Part shown: positions 1 through 11,463 of the stretch, piece after piece
Numbering within the stretch: the stretch's first letter is position 1
How the letters are laid out: each line of letters begins with the position of its first letter
Assembly: GCA_021521415.1 (NCBI GenBank)
Contig: JAIQDT010009003.1
Span: 1-64,000, forward strand
Source: Bidens hawaiensis
Lineage: Eukaryota; Streptophyta; Magnoliopsida; Asterales; Asteraceae
Reading direction: 5' to 3'
Length of the DNA stretch: 64,000 bases
Translations under genes and position numbers: made by a program
Notes under the pieces: model-generated
Databases searched by the model: none
Told to the model about the DNA's origin: nothing
Seen by the model: only the letters and a program-made list of their open reading frames with translations

Positions 1-631
1 TCTCAAATTTTGACATGTATATTTTTTATTATTTCTATTTTTATTTTTACTTTGTGGTTGATTTTTTTATGGTAACAGTGTCACCAAGTGGATTCATAAA
101 CATTCAATTACTTTCTTTATATTATTTTATGCGATTGTATTTGAATGTGATAGGCTAAAACAAGAAGACTTTAAGGATCATAACAATGCTTACATTCTTA
201 TTTGATCATTCTCAAAGACAGTTTCGTGACTTATTCATTAAATGAAATAGTTTCATAATATTACAAGTATTAGGCGTGACTTTCTACGCATTATATTTTT
301 GGATACATTTCAAAAACATAACATGTATATAAAAGTATTCGTTCGTATAAATACAATATTTAAATATATATAAATATATTAACATATATTTATAATTGAC
401 TTTTTCTTTTATATATTTTTTTCTTGTGTAGTACACGGGACTAACTTATAACTTATTAAAACATGTATTTTCGAACGTTTTTTTAATGTTACAAAGTTTT
501 TGGGCATGTAACATATGAGTTAAATAGATTTTGCATGTTTTTCTTAATGTATTGTTATGGTTCATGATTTAATTTATAAAGATAATTGAACTTGTAATTT
601 TACTCTTATAACTACCTTATAATTCATATAG

Positions 632-698
<67 letters not shown>

Positions 699-1574
699 AT
701 TCAATATAACTTTTGCAATTGATTATATTGTATAACATATACATACATATGGCATATTATATATTTTCCACCTACGTGGTAAACGGTTCTTTGATTTGCT
801 AACCCGTGTTAAACATTTCTCTTTTTATTTTAAGATAAATTTTTTTTACACCCAAATCTTTGTCTTTGTAAATTTATATTTAAATCCGTGACAACATTTT
901 GTTTTTCTAAATATCAATTTTATACACACAAAATGTAATATAATAATAGCGGTTTGAATGTTTTATTTTAAAATAAATCATACCAAATTTTGGTTTGCCA
1001 CTTAGAATTAATAGTGCACAAATATATCAAAAGCCTATTTAAAAAAGTCATAAATAAATATTATTATATGAAATAACTGAATTTACGTATTACATGTCAT
1101 AATTGTCACTACTCAAGGTGGATCTTTAAAACATCATTATTATTTTTAATACTATTTATGAATAATCTAAATTATAATTTAATTAAACTATTTTTAACGC
1201 ATAACCATTTTCTTATGCAACGACTCAAATCAAGTTTGGAAATATTATATAAAGAAATAATGAATTAGTTGAAGACAGTGTTCGATTTTTAAAATCCTTT
1301 GGTTCAAGGATACCGGATGGTAAGGGATTGTTTTATAAACGATCCTGCTATAGATTTAAAGTTGTACATTATTAAAACAAGGCAAAAAGAGTTAATTGTT
1401 GGTAATATTGATGACACTATAGATAAGTGCGATATAATTGTAACAACTTAAAGCAAAACTCTAGCAAGAGTTGGAAGATATATTAGAGACCTGTTTTTAC
1501 TTATGGTCAACTATATATCGGTTTATTAAGAGTGAAGAGTAGAGATTGTATTAAAATGCTTATTTTGGATTAGG
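1..1574. other. AT-rich intergenic DNA, no gene seen
   Basis: Very AT-rich sequence with stops in all frames and no recognisable coding, LTR or RNA signature apart from the TA microsatellite. It may be old decayed repeat DNA, but I see no diagnostic motif. Confidence 0.7.
635..695. repeat. (TA)n microsatellite
   Basis: About 30 uninterrupted TA dinucleotides. The length is likely to be polymorphic and prone to polymerase slippage. Confidence 0.95.
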
Positions 1575-1770
1575 GTTGTTCACGAACCGAGCGAACCAAA
1601 CTCAGGCATGCTCATACTTGGTTTGGTTTGAAACCGAGTTGAACCGAATAACTTGAATATAAATAAGCGATATGTTGATGCTTAACTTGAATATAAATAA
1701 GCGATATGTTGATGCTTGAACTTGGTTTGGTTTTAAATAGGGTGGCTTGGTTCGGCTTGGTTTTGATTGG
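1575..1770. repeat. Degenerate GAACC/GGTT-rich repeat with a 34-bp tandem duplication
   Basis: The segment is built of degenerate copies of 'cgaaccgag' and 'ggtttggtt'. It contains an exact 34-bp tandem duplication (1650-1683 and 1684-1717). A similar degenerate 'gctcg.ttcg' segment lies at 15565-15700. Short ORFs here simply read the repeat and are not genes. Confidence 0.6.
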
Positions 1771-1774
1771 TTTC

Positions 1775-3320
1775 TGATGTGTTGCAAAACACATAGCATT
1801 TTATCCTATTTTTGTGTTGTTTTGTGCGTAAACCGTTAACTAATATAACTTTTTCTTGCATTAAATTAAATGTTTGTGTAATGATAGGTCCCATGTTGAA
1901 GAGATCGAAAAAACGATATTAATGAAGAAAGAATCAGCTCAAACGGGATTCGGATGAAGCCGGTATGCGCGTTTGAAGATAAACGAGTCAGAAAACGAAG
2001 AAACGAGCACCCAGGACCTGGCCGCGCTACGCGACCAGGTGAGGCATCCATGCCTACGCTATGCGACGTCCCACATGTCCCAAAGGCTGCCAAGAATGTT
2101 CAAGAATCAGCTACCCCATCTATTTTGTCTTCTAGTGGGCCTTGTGGGCTTGTTTTAACCTATTTTATATTAGGAGGGAGGTACTTAAACACATATATAA
2201 AAGGCTAATACCCTATGAACGAATTTAACATAATATTTCCAGCCACCACACCTGATCTAGAGAGAAATCAAGGAGGACAAGCTTACGGTTCTATCTTTTA
2301 TCCTTCGATTGTCGGTTTTGACTACTTTAACGTTTGTGAGTTTGTTTTTGGTTTTTAATCATAATTAACCTTTTGTATATGAACATGTTTATAATTTATA
2401 TCAATTTTATCTACTGTTCATTGATTATGATTGGCTAAACTTCTTTGTTCTACCTAGGTTTGATGATTATTGTTAGGTTTTGATGAGTTTATGGGATTGT
2501 TTGATCAATATGACTTGAATTGCTATTGAAAGTTTGGTTTAATGATGAACTAGGTTGTGTTTAGTGGCTGTGATTTTATTGATTTTATCACATAATCTCA
2601 TACTTCGATTAACTGAATTGGTTTTGATTGATAGTTGTATGTTCAATTCTTTACTTTGTGTTTAGAGTTTGTTTGCGATAGGTACAACTTTAGGGTTTTA
2701 TTGAGATTGTTAATTGATTGAATTCAGCGGGTTATGCACCTTCTTAGAGACCGAGAGGTGATAGGAAGTAAATTCGTCTCATTGCTTTTACTTGTTAAGA
2801 TTAGGATCGCGCGAGAGCGGGTTCGGTTCTTGTCGGGTTTGGGTTTGTGAGCGATTAGTTGATCTTGTTTATGTTTAACCAAGTTGTTCCTCTATCCTTG
2901 GTTGTGTAGTATTCGTTTACATTAGGTTCGTGTGTTGGTGAGACAGAGAGGAGAGTCGACATTAGAACACCTTAGCATTCGTTTCCCGGTTTGTTCTTAA
3001 AATTAATTAAGTGTAAGTTAGGGTTTTTTAGTGAGACCGAGAGGTGATCTAGCTTTCTTGAGCAAACCTTAGTTGTGTCATCCTTACATACCGGTGTCAT
3101 GAAATCATTCAATCCATTAGCTTGTTAGACCTTCAATATGATTCTTGCCTAGGTAGACGTTTTCTCCATTGTCAGTTTAGTCGTAAAGTTTCGTTAAGTA
3201 TCTTTAAGTTAAGTTTATTAATTTAGTTCAAGTAATTTAGATCAAGTAGTTTAATTCTTAAAAATCAATTAAAAAAATATTATTCTTAGGAAGGTCTTTT
3301 CTAGTTTTTAGTAATCATAG
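1775..3320 (+). mobile_element. Long gypsy LTR (Athila-like), plus orientation, truncated
   Basis: The segment starts TGATGTGTTG and is matched along its whole length by the reverse complement of 16263-17808 (both 1546 bp). A TATA box (about 2193-2203) precedes a U-rich leader-like region, as expected of an LTR promoter. The right copy is preceded on its own strand by a purine tract ending GTGTGGGGAT, which fits a 3' LTR. Long LTRs starting TGATG with a GTGTGGGG tract are typical of Athila/Tat gypsy elements; the Athila assignment is inference. This copy is cut at 3324 by the next insertion, and its end is not found elsewhere in the window. The small ORFs inside it are not supported as genes. 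Confidence 0.6.
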
Positions 3321-3324
3321 GCAT

Positions 3325-3858
3325 TGTTGGTGCATTTTGTGACCGTCGCTATGCAATTCCGACTAGTTGGGGAGAAGTTGTGGAGGGAGCTAACTTCGTC
3401 ATTGGTGAAGTTAGAACAACTTCACGTTTTGGTGAAGTTAGGAACAACTTCACCTGTTGGTGAAGTTAGGAATAACTTCACCTTGAGGCCCAAGCCCAAG
3501 CCCGCGAAGATATTTATCTATATATATGTGTGTTATGTTTAGGGTTAATGTTGTTGAAACAGGAAAAGAGAGAGTGAGAGCAGAAAAGTTGTCTAGAGTA
3601 AACAGATAGGGAGAGTCTCGTGGGCAGACCCGAGGTAGAGCTCACCTCGGGTCGGCCGTAATATGTTTTTTCTTTCGATATGTAATGTGTTTTGATTAAT
3701 ATATAAAGCGGTCTGCAGATCTGTTTATTTCGTTTGTGTGTTTGCTTTTGTTTAATCGTGTTCTTCATCTCCAACACCATAAACGAGTCTAGGAGGATTC
3801 CGCACTCCTAGACATCGTGCGGATCTCGTATCGATCACCATCGCACCGAGGACTTACA
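3325..3858 (+). mobile_element. 5' LTR of SIRE-like copia fragment F
   Basis: The LTR begins TGTTGGTGC and ends TTACA, and is followed after two bases by a primer-binding site. It holds an inverted-repeat array (3404-3482) immediately upstream of a TATA box (about 3519-3528). Two strong hairpins sit in the transcribed part: 3627-3653 (10-bp stem) and 3787-3813 (9-bp stem). No matching 3' LTR was found, so the element is deleted or rearranged. Placement in the SIRE lineage rests on the downstream extra-ORF fragment and a shared spacer block. Confidence 0.65.
3404..3482. repeat. Three tandem GGTGAAGTT hairpins upstream of TATA
   Basis: Perfect inverted repeats with short loops: 3405-3412/3418-3425, 3431-3439/3446-3454 and 3459-3467/3474-3482. 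The arm is GGTGAAGTT or one base shorter. The array ends about 36 bp before the TATA box of this LTR. Confidence 0.85.
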
Positions 3859-3860
3859 AG

Positions 3861-3873
3861 TGGTATCTAAGTC
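3861..3873 (+). other. Primer-binding site of element F
   Basis: TGGTATCTAAGTC is a decayed form of the initiator-Met tRNA primer site TGGTATCAGAGC, two bases after the LTR end. Confidence 0.6.
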
Positions 3874-3949
3874 GTAGGCTCTTATGCTATGGTTCGAGAT
3901 CTGCGTTTTGGTGTGTTTGGCACGTTTCAGATAATTTTTTAGTTGGAGA

Positions 3950-4180
3950 AGACGGAAACGACTAAGTTACAGGGTTTTGGCGAAGTTGTCGATCGAATTT
4001 TAGGGTTTTTGGCGAAGTTAGTAGGTGGTGAAGTTATAGCAAGATGAAGTTAATGAAGGGCGAAGTTAATGAAGGGTGAAGTTAACTGGTGGTGAAGTTA
4101 ACAGGTGGTGAAGTTATCAACTGGTGAAGTTAAAGAGGGGTGAAGTTATCAGGTGAAGTTCACAGGAGAAGTTATGCGAT
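3950..4180 (+). repeat. Leader array of GGTGAAGTTA motifs (element F)
   Basis: Roughly a dozen copies of GTGAAGTTA or close variants lie in the same orientation in the untranslated leader of element F. The motif is the same one that forms the hairpins in its LTR. Confidence 0.8.
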
Positions 4181-4199
4181 GTTCACACCGTAGGTCAGT

Positions 4200-5060
4200 C
4201 TAACGATATGTTTTCCTTTCCTCCGATGTTCAAGATATGATTATCCAAAAAAAAAAAAATTTCGGGAAATTTTCTTGAACGAAAATTTTCACATGTCATT
4301 CATATGAATAGAGGATCATTGAGGAAAAATTTGGTGATAATATTTTTTTGGAGTTGACCAACTGAAGAAAGTGAAATTTTGTTCGGGTTTTCGTCATTAT
4401 TGGATTGTGTTCAAAGTATATTATTTATGTTATTTTCAAGGGGTTCGAGACTTGGATCCTGAAAACGTGGGATACGAGCATCCGAGATGCTTATTTATTA
4501 AGGTGAAAATTTTTGAACAAGTTGGATTTAATCGGGAATTAAATTGTTTAAGCTCTCAACCTAAAAACGTGGGTTACGAGTATCTGGGATACTTATTTAT
4601 TAGGGGTGAGCTACTTAAATAATTTCATTCTCGGAAATAATAATAAAGTCATTTGATCATTATCCCCAGTGATTGAAGATGCTTCGGCTTTATAGGGTTG
4701 ATTCGTGAAGATGCGAGACATGGTTCAACGATGTTTTTGATACCATAAGTCAAGGGGGTGATTATAAGGCGAATTTTAGTGGCTTGCGATATCAAATGAG
4801 GAAACCCGTTATATATTTATGGTCAAGTGTGTTAGATTCTGTCAAGGTGGTTTTGTGATGAAACTGATCACTTGCTGTTGAGTAGTTGATGATTGAACCT
4901 TATCTTACTAACCGAATGGTTGAGATGATCGATTAGGCACCGGGATGCAGGTCAAAGATCTCGATCAATATAGTTCGGATGCGCTTACACTGAAGGGGAG
5001 ATCTGATATGGAAGACGCCGGGTGATTGGTAGATTTGTGAAGCTACAAGACAGTTTCATA
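4200..5060 (+). other. Non-coding spacer of element F, gag-pol missing
   Basis: No gag-pol coding is visible, so a large internal deletion must separate the leader from the extra-ORF remnant. A segment of about 50 bp (about 4457-4508) is repeated at 4560-4612 with changes. The stretch around 4738-4775 ('aagtcaagggggtgat') matches a block conserved in the pol-to-extra-ORF spacers of elements A and D. Confidence 0.5.
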
Positions 5061-5061
5061 C

Positions 5062-5580
5062 ACTGCTGTTCAACGGCTCGTGGTTGAGAACCAGATTCAG
5101 TCATCCATTCTTATTGAACACGGTAAACTCTTTGATGCTCTTAAACAGTTCTTAGCATCTCAGGGGGAGACTAGTTGCAAAGGTGATGAGCTGAGAACGA
5201 AGAAAAGACAGGACGGAGACGATGATCCCAATGCATCTAAAGATGCAGGTGGTGAGCTGCCAAGAACTGAACAAACTCTTGGGGCTTCCACATCTTAGGG
5301 AGAGTCTGCTGGTCCGTCGGGCAGTGCAGGTGGTGAGACAGTGGTTGTGGATGATGAGGATGAGTTGGATGATGATGTGCTGACTGTTAGTGAGATTGAG
5401 AAGATTGGTGAACAGATAGAGATCGATATTGTGTTAGAGGAAGGAGAGATAATTGATGATAATGTTGAGCATGATATTCCAAGTGTTGATCAAGAAAATT
5501 TGGTTAAGGATTGCCACATGCAAGTGTGGGGATGCAATTTGCTTAAGGATTGCCACTTTTGTTCGTTAATGATAGCTTGA
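5062..5580 (+). pseudogene. Fragment of SIRE-type extra ORF (element F)
   Basis: An open plus-strand frame with one in-frame stop at 5296-5298 encodes an acidic, Gly/Ser-rich stretch (QDGDDDPN...DAGGE, then DDEDELDDD and LEEGEII). It has the same character and order as the low-complexity part of the extra ORF of element D (DDDDPDESDAGGEPKQS). It is probably the corresponding piece of the extra ORF of element F. N-terminal and C-terminal conserved parts are absent. The function of the family is unknown. Confidence 0.5.
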
Positions 5581-5589
5581 TTGAGAGCA

Positions 5590-5930
5590 CCGGAGTTTTA
5601 AGCTTGCGTTTGAATAGGAGGGCGAGGAACATGATTCACTGCACACTTGCATGATCACATATACCAGGGGAGTCTGTTCCACTTTATTTTTCTTTATGTT
5701 TTGTTTTGTCTTTTCCTTGTTTCACATTGAGGACAATGTGAAATTTAAGTGTGGGGATGAGGAACTGATGTTTTCATTTTTAAGAAACCTGACCTTTCCT
5801 TTTATCGCTAGGAAGAAGGATGTAATTGTTTTGCATCCTTACTATTTTGTTTCTTGTAACACTTATGCTAAAAATTGTTGTTGTTTGCTTATCATTTTCT
5901 TTCTTTGTTTTTTTTGTTGTTGAGGGAAAG
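5590..5930 (+). other. Non-coding 3' segment of a gypsy-like element
   Basis: The segment contains 'attgaggacaatgtgaa' followed by TTTAAGTGTGGGGAT, a signature I associate with Athila/Tat gypsy elements downstream of their coding region. 'AAGTGTGGGGAT' also occurs at about 5523 and, on the minus strand, beside the LTR at 17808. Short ORFs here look spurious. Confidence 0.4.
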
Positions 5931-6175
5931 ATCCTGTACACTCTTATTGATGCAATTCCGGGCGGCTTGCGGCACCACCCACGTGATCTGAAAGCACTTC
6001 CTATGCTTGATAAACACGGGAAAATTTCTTGTGTCCACAAACTTTGTGGGCGGAGCCAGTGTTTATCGTGGCAATGTTGCCATAGGTGAGTATGTTTAAA
6101 ATCCTCGCCTCATAACTGCCCTTACCTCCACGGGGTAATTGTGCTACTTTCATCAAGTGAAGAATCATCGCACCC

Positions 6176-6190
6176 GGGGGGGGGGGGGGG
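6176..6190 (+). repeat. G15 homopolymer
   Basis: Fifteen consecutive G bases inside an open exon frame, where they encode polyglycine. The length is error-prone in sequencing. Confidence 0.9.
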
Positions 6191-6865
6191 AGGAAATCAT
6201 GTCAATACTTCTGACTTTGCGGGTATTCTGAATGCACTCGCAGATTTGAATCGAAAAAGGAAGCATCGCTCAGTTTTTACTAATGATGCGGGTGGAAGCC
6301 GGATTAATCATGATGCTACCAACCCTTTTGCTGGTGAGAAACTACCTGACTAATTTGAAACCGTCGATCTTGATAATGAGGCTCAAGTGAAAAAAGAAGT
6401 TAATCTGCAAGCGAGACTGAAAAAAATATCAGTGACGCCAAATCCAAAGAAGGTTCGCTTAGGTGAACGAGTCCTTAATTTTGAGTCTAAGTTAACGAAA
6501 TATATATAACTATTTTGTGATGCGTGTTTATTTCTTTTCAACTTATTCAGGTTTCCATTCCTTTTGATGTAGATCCTGTGAAGATGGCCTCGAAGGAGGT
6601 TGTTATCCGAGAACCTTCTCCTCCACCGTAAGTGGTTTAACACACTACCTCTTTTCCTTGGAAGGGCAAATCTATTGAGCTAGACCTTGTGATAATGGAA
6701 ACTGAGCATCTTTCCTAATTTGATCCACAATTCCAGCAAGATGAACCTAATCACTCTTCTCATTTTCTTCAAGAAGGTGAAGAGCATCATCGCGGTTGAC
6801 ATGTAAACAAGTCCCTCATTCCCTTCCCATTTTACAAGAAGGGGAAGGAGGATGATCGTGTGTGG

Positions 6866-6940
6866 ATTCATCATCCGAGATGGAAATGTTGATTCATCAT
6901 CCGAGATGGACGTTGATTCATCATCTGAGATGGACGTTGC
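6866..6940 (+). repeat. 24-26 bp tandem repeat inside the antisense extra ORF
   Basis: Three head-to-tail copies of a unit starting GATTCATCATC. The first unit is 26 bp and the others 24 bp, which shifts the reading frame of the Asp/Ser-rich peptide. Confidence 0.75.
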
Positions 6941-7594
6941 TCCAGGGTTCATGGTTTCCCGACAAGGACACCTACCATGAATATGTGAGCCGTGGGCTCC
7001 CCTTGCTGAACATGCGTACCAACGTGGGAGACTTCGTTTCGATTTGGCCAATGGGTTTATATATAACCTCACCAATGTCATATCCATAAGTCAAGAAATA
7101 TATCAGGAGTGGATGAAGATGGGAGATGAATGGGGAGCTACTGAGAACGCGATGAAAGCTCTTAAGAAGGAAGCCGAGAAGTTCTGCCTGGAAGCTAACA
7201 CTGCCAAACATAAGCTTGAGGATGCTGAAACAGCTCTCCAAGCGGAGAAGGATAGGCAGGCGGTAACTACCAAAGCTTGGGTAGCAGCCCTTAATAACAA
7301 AATGTTACACTTGAGGCTGTGAGAGAACTAGCGCAGTAGAAGGATGCTGATCTTGCCAAGGCTTTAGAGGCCAACACTGCGTTAGAGCAACAAGTCTTTA
7401 CGCATGGTGAGTTGATAACAAGTTATGATGAAGAAGTGAAGCATTTGAAGGCTGAAGCGCTGGTAAAAAACAAACTTATTGATGATCTTACTGCAGACAA
7501 CATTCGTATTGTTGGAGAAAATGGTGAAGTGAAGAAAGTGACCGAGCAAGCGGTATATGAGAGGCAGTGGTTTATGTCACATGGTCTCCCGCTG

Positions 7595-7641
7595 GTAATA
7601 TATATTCTCCTTTGTCTTAACTGGTACTTTTTATTTTGTAG
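7595..7641 (+). other. Probable 47-bp intron in the extra ORF
   Basis: GTAATA at the 5' end and TTTTGTAG at the 3' end. Removing it joins ...HGLPL to VTEHIRDG in one frame. It is short for a plant intron, so part may have been deleted. Confidence 0.55.
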
Positions 7642-8159
7642 GTTACTGAACATATCAGGGATGGTATTGAGTTGGGAGATTTCCTGACGAAGCTCCTGCA
7701 TGTGTCTTTACATGTCAGGCGTAAGATTAGATTTGCCGAGGGCGTAAAGTTTGCAGAAAAGAAGTGCCCGCCAGAGGAGTTTGAGATTCACGGCCAAGAC
7801 AAGGATGCTGAATATAACCTTAAACTGCAAGCCATTGATGAGCTAACCTTTGTAATCCAGGAAGCTATTCAACAGTTTCCACACAAGAAGATGAAGTGCA
7901 GCGTCTTCAGGAATATTTCCATGTTGATCCTGAAGATCTTGTTAGATCCCACTGATCCTGATGGATCAGGTGCAACCCAAGATCCTCTTGCTCCATAGAA
8001 TAGGCATGTTACACTAAGTTTAGATGCGTAACTTAGGTTTCTTTGTGTGTGTATGTATTTTGATGTAACCATAATCTTAGTTTTGATAATATATGAAAAG
8101 TTCCATCATCTTTTGTTATGTTAAGAGCAATATGAATCTATAAAAGGAACTTGAAATGT

Positions 8160-8400
8160 ATTCAAATAAAGGATGGAACGCATACCATTAAGCATAAGAT
8201 GGCATGCAAGCCATTAAAATCTATTTAAACATAAGTTGGTACACATACCAAAATATATTTAAACAAAAGATGGCACGCGTGCGATTAAAATCTATTTAAA
8301 ACATAAGCTGGCACGCAGACCATAAATATATTTAAACAAAATATGGCACGCATGCCGTTTGAAATGTGTTCAAAGGATGACACGCAGACCATTTACATAT
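8160..8400 (-). repeat. About 37-bp tandem repeat in the Tat 3' UTR
   Basis: Five or more diverged units of about 36-38 bp, with consensus 'tatttaaacataagatggc' followed by 'acgcagaccattaaaa'. Alternate units resemble each other more closely, suggesting a 74-bp higher-order period. Tandem repeats in the 3' UTR are a known feature of Tat/Ogre elements and a known source of satellites. Confidence 0.8.
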
Positions 8401-8439
8401 AGCACCTCTTAAGTTTTGCGACTTTCCAAGTCCGTGGGA

Positions 8440-9146
8440 TAAGTGTTATGTTAATTTTTTTATAACGCGTACGCACCCTTGCCTAAAACCTCCATAATTT
8501 TGTAAGGACCTTCCCAAGTTGGGGCTAACTTTCCTTGTGCTTCTGCGTTCGAGGCCTCATTGTTGCACAACACCTAATCTCCTACATTGAATTGACATAT
8601 TTTCACCCGTGCATCACATCATCTTTGAAGTTTGCGTTTATAATATCTCTCCCGTATTGATGCTAGTTCACGCCTTTCTTCCAAAAGTTCTAAGTTCAAA
8701 TATAACTCTTTGTCATTATCAATGATGAGGAGTGTTCTTGCGGATGGAACTCCAATATCTGCATGAATCATAGCCTCCAAACCATAAGTAAGGCTGAATG
8801 GGGTCTCGAAAATTACTAGTCTTTTTGTGGGTTATGTGGGCCCACAATACATACGGTAATTTATCTACCCAACCTGTGCGTTTGGTGTCAACTCTAGCTT
8901 TAATCCCATCTTTGATACTTCGATTAACACGCTCCACTTGCCCATTGGCTTAAGGGTGGGCAAGTGAAGTGAACACTTGAGAGATATGTAATCTGCTAAC
9001 CAATATTGCAACCCATTGTTTGCAAATTGTGTGCCATTATCACTTACAATTGTCAGCGGGAGCCTAAAACGACAAATGATGAATTCCCATATAAAATTCT
9101 TAACGCTCGCGGTAGTTATAAAAGCTACTGGATGGCTTCCACTCAT
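8440..9146 (-). pseudogene. Tat integrase core and C-terminus remnant
   Basis: The minus strand reads a retroviral-type integrase core: AFITTASVKNFIWEFI, the second catalytic Asp in IVSDNGTQF, and then, in another frame, MERVNRSIKDGIKARV carrying the Glu region. A degraded C-terminal segment (8480-8720) resembles the usual integrase tail ending in a KLAPTWEGPY-like motif. The enzyme would join element cDNA to host DNA. Frameshifts near 8937 and 8865 and stops make it non-functional. Confidence 0.75.
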
Positions 9147-9297
9147 TTTATAAAATAATCATTTCTAAAATAGGCCACTCAACAGTAATTGGAACAAGTT
9201 AATATTTAGAACAAAGGGTGTTCGGTGTGTGGTGTTGACATGAGTCACACTTTCGAATTTCCCACACGACATCCATATGCATCATCGGCCAGTAATA

Positions 9298-9660
9298 TCA
9301 TTCGGTCATAATTTTTACCACAACCATCCTTTGACACGTGTGTAAACCGAAAATATTTTTGTGAATCTTGCAGATCAGATAATTTGTGTCCTCTGCGTCC
9401 ATACATCTAAGAAGTGGCCCAAGGAAGGATCGGCGATACATGATGCCATCGTGGAATTGGTATTGCCAAGCTTTATTGCGAATCTTTTGAGCCGCTGCCT
9501 TTTCTTTTGGGAATACTCCCGAGGACAAGTCTGAACAACTAGTACTTGATGTTTCGGGACTGAGGGTTTGTCTAAGACCTCAATGCGGACATCCCTTGTC
9601 AAATGTTCAAAAGTAGTTGATGCTAACTTGCTTAAAGCATTCGCGAATTTATTCTCAGTC
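9298..9660 (-). pseudogene. Tat RNase H-integrase linker and zinc-binding domain remnant
   Basis: Two overlapping minus-strand frames carry EVLDKPSVPKHQVLVVQ, typical of the linker after the second RNase H, and WQYQFHDGIMYRRSFLGPLLRC...ICKIHKNIFGLHTCQRMV, matching the integrase H2C2 zinc domain with its IHKNIFGLH motif. A frameshift separates them. Confidence 0.7.
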
Positions 9661-9759
9661 TACTTAATATGAATAACCTTGCAGGAATTGAACTACCGTA
9701 TATTTTCTTTACCTTGAAACATGTATGAGGCCATTGTTTCAATTTTGGCTTCATACATC

Positions 9760-10545
9760 CCATTTATTTCCCTGCAATCTACATGTAATCTACGCGGACT
9801 TCCAGATTACTAACGCCAAGTTTTTTGGCAATGCTTCCCTGCCAAGAATGCTTTATATTCAACATCATTGTTCGTGCTCTTGAAGTCTAAGTGAATGGCA
9901 TAAGTAAACTCGCACCCTTCATGATTTACCAATCATTAACCCGTGCCTGATCCTTGGACACACTGTCTGTGTACAAAGACCAAATCTGAGCCTGTTCAAG
10001 CGGTATAGCGGGTTGTTCTCCTTACATTTTTGGGACTTCAATAACATCCCTGCCAAGATTTGTCCTTTGATGGCATGTCTAGGTTTATATTCAACAATTG
10101 CATGTTCACCCAGCTCAATGGCCCACTTGGCCAACTAGACAATTATGGCTTACTTAAAGCATTCTTCAATTTGTACAATGTGAAGATATTTATCGGTGTT
10201 CCTTGTAGTATATGCGGAGATGGCGGTACACATAAATCAGTGCCAAGACCAACTTTTCAAGCATGGAATATATGGTCTCATCAACTGCCAATGTTCTACT
10301 CATGTAGTAAATAGAAGCTTGGACAAATTACTGTCAATAAAGAGAACTACGCCAATTGCAATGTCAGTTGTGGACATATATAATGTTAAAGGTTCACCCG
10401 TTTGAGGAGCGGTCAGGGTTGGCAGTTCCATCAAACACTTCTTTACTTCTAGATATGTTTGCTCTGCTTCCGGAGTCCATTTAAAATGGGCTTTCTTCAA
10501 AAAATCGTGGGGTGTATAGACAAACGGAAAATGACTTTGACGCAT
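9760..10545 (-). pseudogene. Tat RNase H plus second RNase H-like domain remnant
   Basis: The first RNase H is recognised from FKWTPEAEQTYLEVKKCL followed by LTLYMSTTDIAIGVVLF. WAIELGEHAIVEYKPRHAIK marks the hinge. A second RNase H-like domain is traceable at 9790-9890 (EFTYAIHLDFKSTNNDVEY). Possession of both domains is diagnostic of the Tat clade. Several frameshifts and stops are present. Confidence 0.75.
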
Positions 10546-10779
10546 GATTAGCCAGAAACCTATTTAAGGCTACCAACCTACCATTCAGAATTTATACTTC
10601 TTTGAGGAAATAAGGGGATGGCATCCGCGCTATAGCTTGGACGTTTGCAGGATTAGTTTTAAAACCATCGTTTGTAACTATTACCCCTAGAAACATTCCT
10701 TCCTCTATACCAAAAGAAGATTTACTTGGGTTGAGTTTCATGTTTATCTCCTTCAATGTCCCTAACGTCTATTCGATGT

Positions 10780-11375
10780 CCCGCAACATTTGGTCTTCTT
10801 CCACACTATTAATCAAAAGATCATCCATATAAACTTCTAAATTGTTTCTAATTGTTCTTTAAACACGCTGTCCATCAAACACAAATAAGTAGCTCCCGGA
10901 TTCTTGTGACCTAATGGCTTCATTTTGTAACAAAAGGTGCTCTGTTCAGTACGGAAATCCATTTTGTCTTCATCTCCCGCTGCCATGAGGATTTGATGAT
11001 AACCCTTATAAGCGTCAAAAAACATTTAAACTTGTATGGAGCCACCACATCTACTTTCAGATCAATTTATGTTAGAGGATAGCAATATTTTGGACATGCC
11101 TTGTTCAAGTCTTTGAAATCGATGCACATCCTCCAATTTCCATTACTCTTGGCCACCATGACAAGATTTTTAACCCAAGTAGGGTATTGAATTTCGCGGA
11201 TGATTCCCTCATTCAACAAGTCTTGCACTTGGTCATTCATAGCTTTAGTATGATCCGAATCAATTTTTCTTTTCTTTTGCACTATCGGCGTAAACGACGG
11301 GCTAACCCGTAACCTATGTACCGCGTGACTTCGTGGAACCCAAATCATCTGCAGGTTGAAATGCAAAAACATCAA
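10780..11375 (-). pseudogene. Tat reverse transcriptase remnant
   Basis: The fingers/palm N-terminus is clear (KMNDQVQDLLNEGIIREI-like, then WRMCIDFKDLNKACPK). The frame is then lost and regained at MFFDAYKGYHQI, where the catalytic Asp of the first palm motif is kept. The YMDDLLI motif is readable on the minus strand at about 10805-10840 in another frame. At least two frameshifts prevent expression. Confidence 0.75.
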
Positions 11376-11463
11376 TATTCTTTGTGAGCCACTGCTTTAT
11401 GAACGAGCGGAAAATTTTAAGATATTGGGCCCTGTCACGCTGTCTGTTCTGGGAATTTGGGAT

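Larger units (their letters stand above)
5931..7998 (+). pseudogene. C-terminal half of Tat-element antisense extra ORF ('gypsy-type transposase-like'), spliced
   Basis: This is the C-terminal part of the plant family annotated as 'putative gypsy type transposon', an extra ORF carried by many Tat-lineage gypsy elements; its function is unknown. Exon-like open stretches are joined by plausible splice signals: donor GTGAGT at 6086, acceptor at 6549-6550, donor GTAAGT at 6628, and an intron at 7595-7641. Coding from about 7100 to 7590 is Ala/Glu/Lys-rich coiled coil. After the 47-bp intron the frame continues into a conserved C-terminal domain (HIRDGIELGDF..., EGVKFAEKKCPPEEFEIH). Frameshifts near 6890 and a stop near 7337 break it. 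It runs convergent with the Tat pol genes that follow, so it is antisense within that element. Confidence 0.6.

Noticed and set aside
3861..3873. tRNA gene fragment
   Set aside because: It is a primer-binding site next to an LTR; no cloverleaf surrounds it. The same applies to the other TGGTATCAGAGC sites.
6680..7087. 135-aa minus-strand ORF
   Set aside because: It is opposite the coding exons of the Tat extra ORF and reads their repeated segment in antisense.
5931..7998. A cut-and-paste DNA transposase gene
   Set aside because: The family name 'gypsy-type transposase' is historical. Position, orientation and neighbours fit a Tat retroelement extra ORF, and no DDE motif or terminal inverted repeats were seen.
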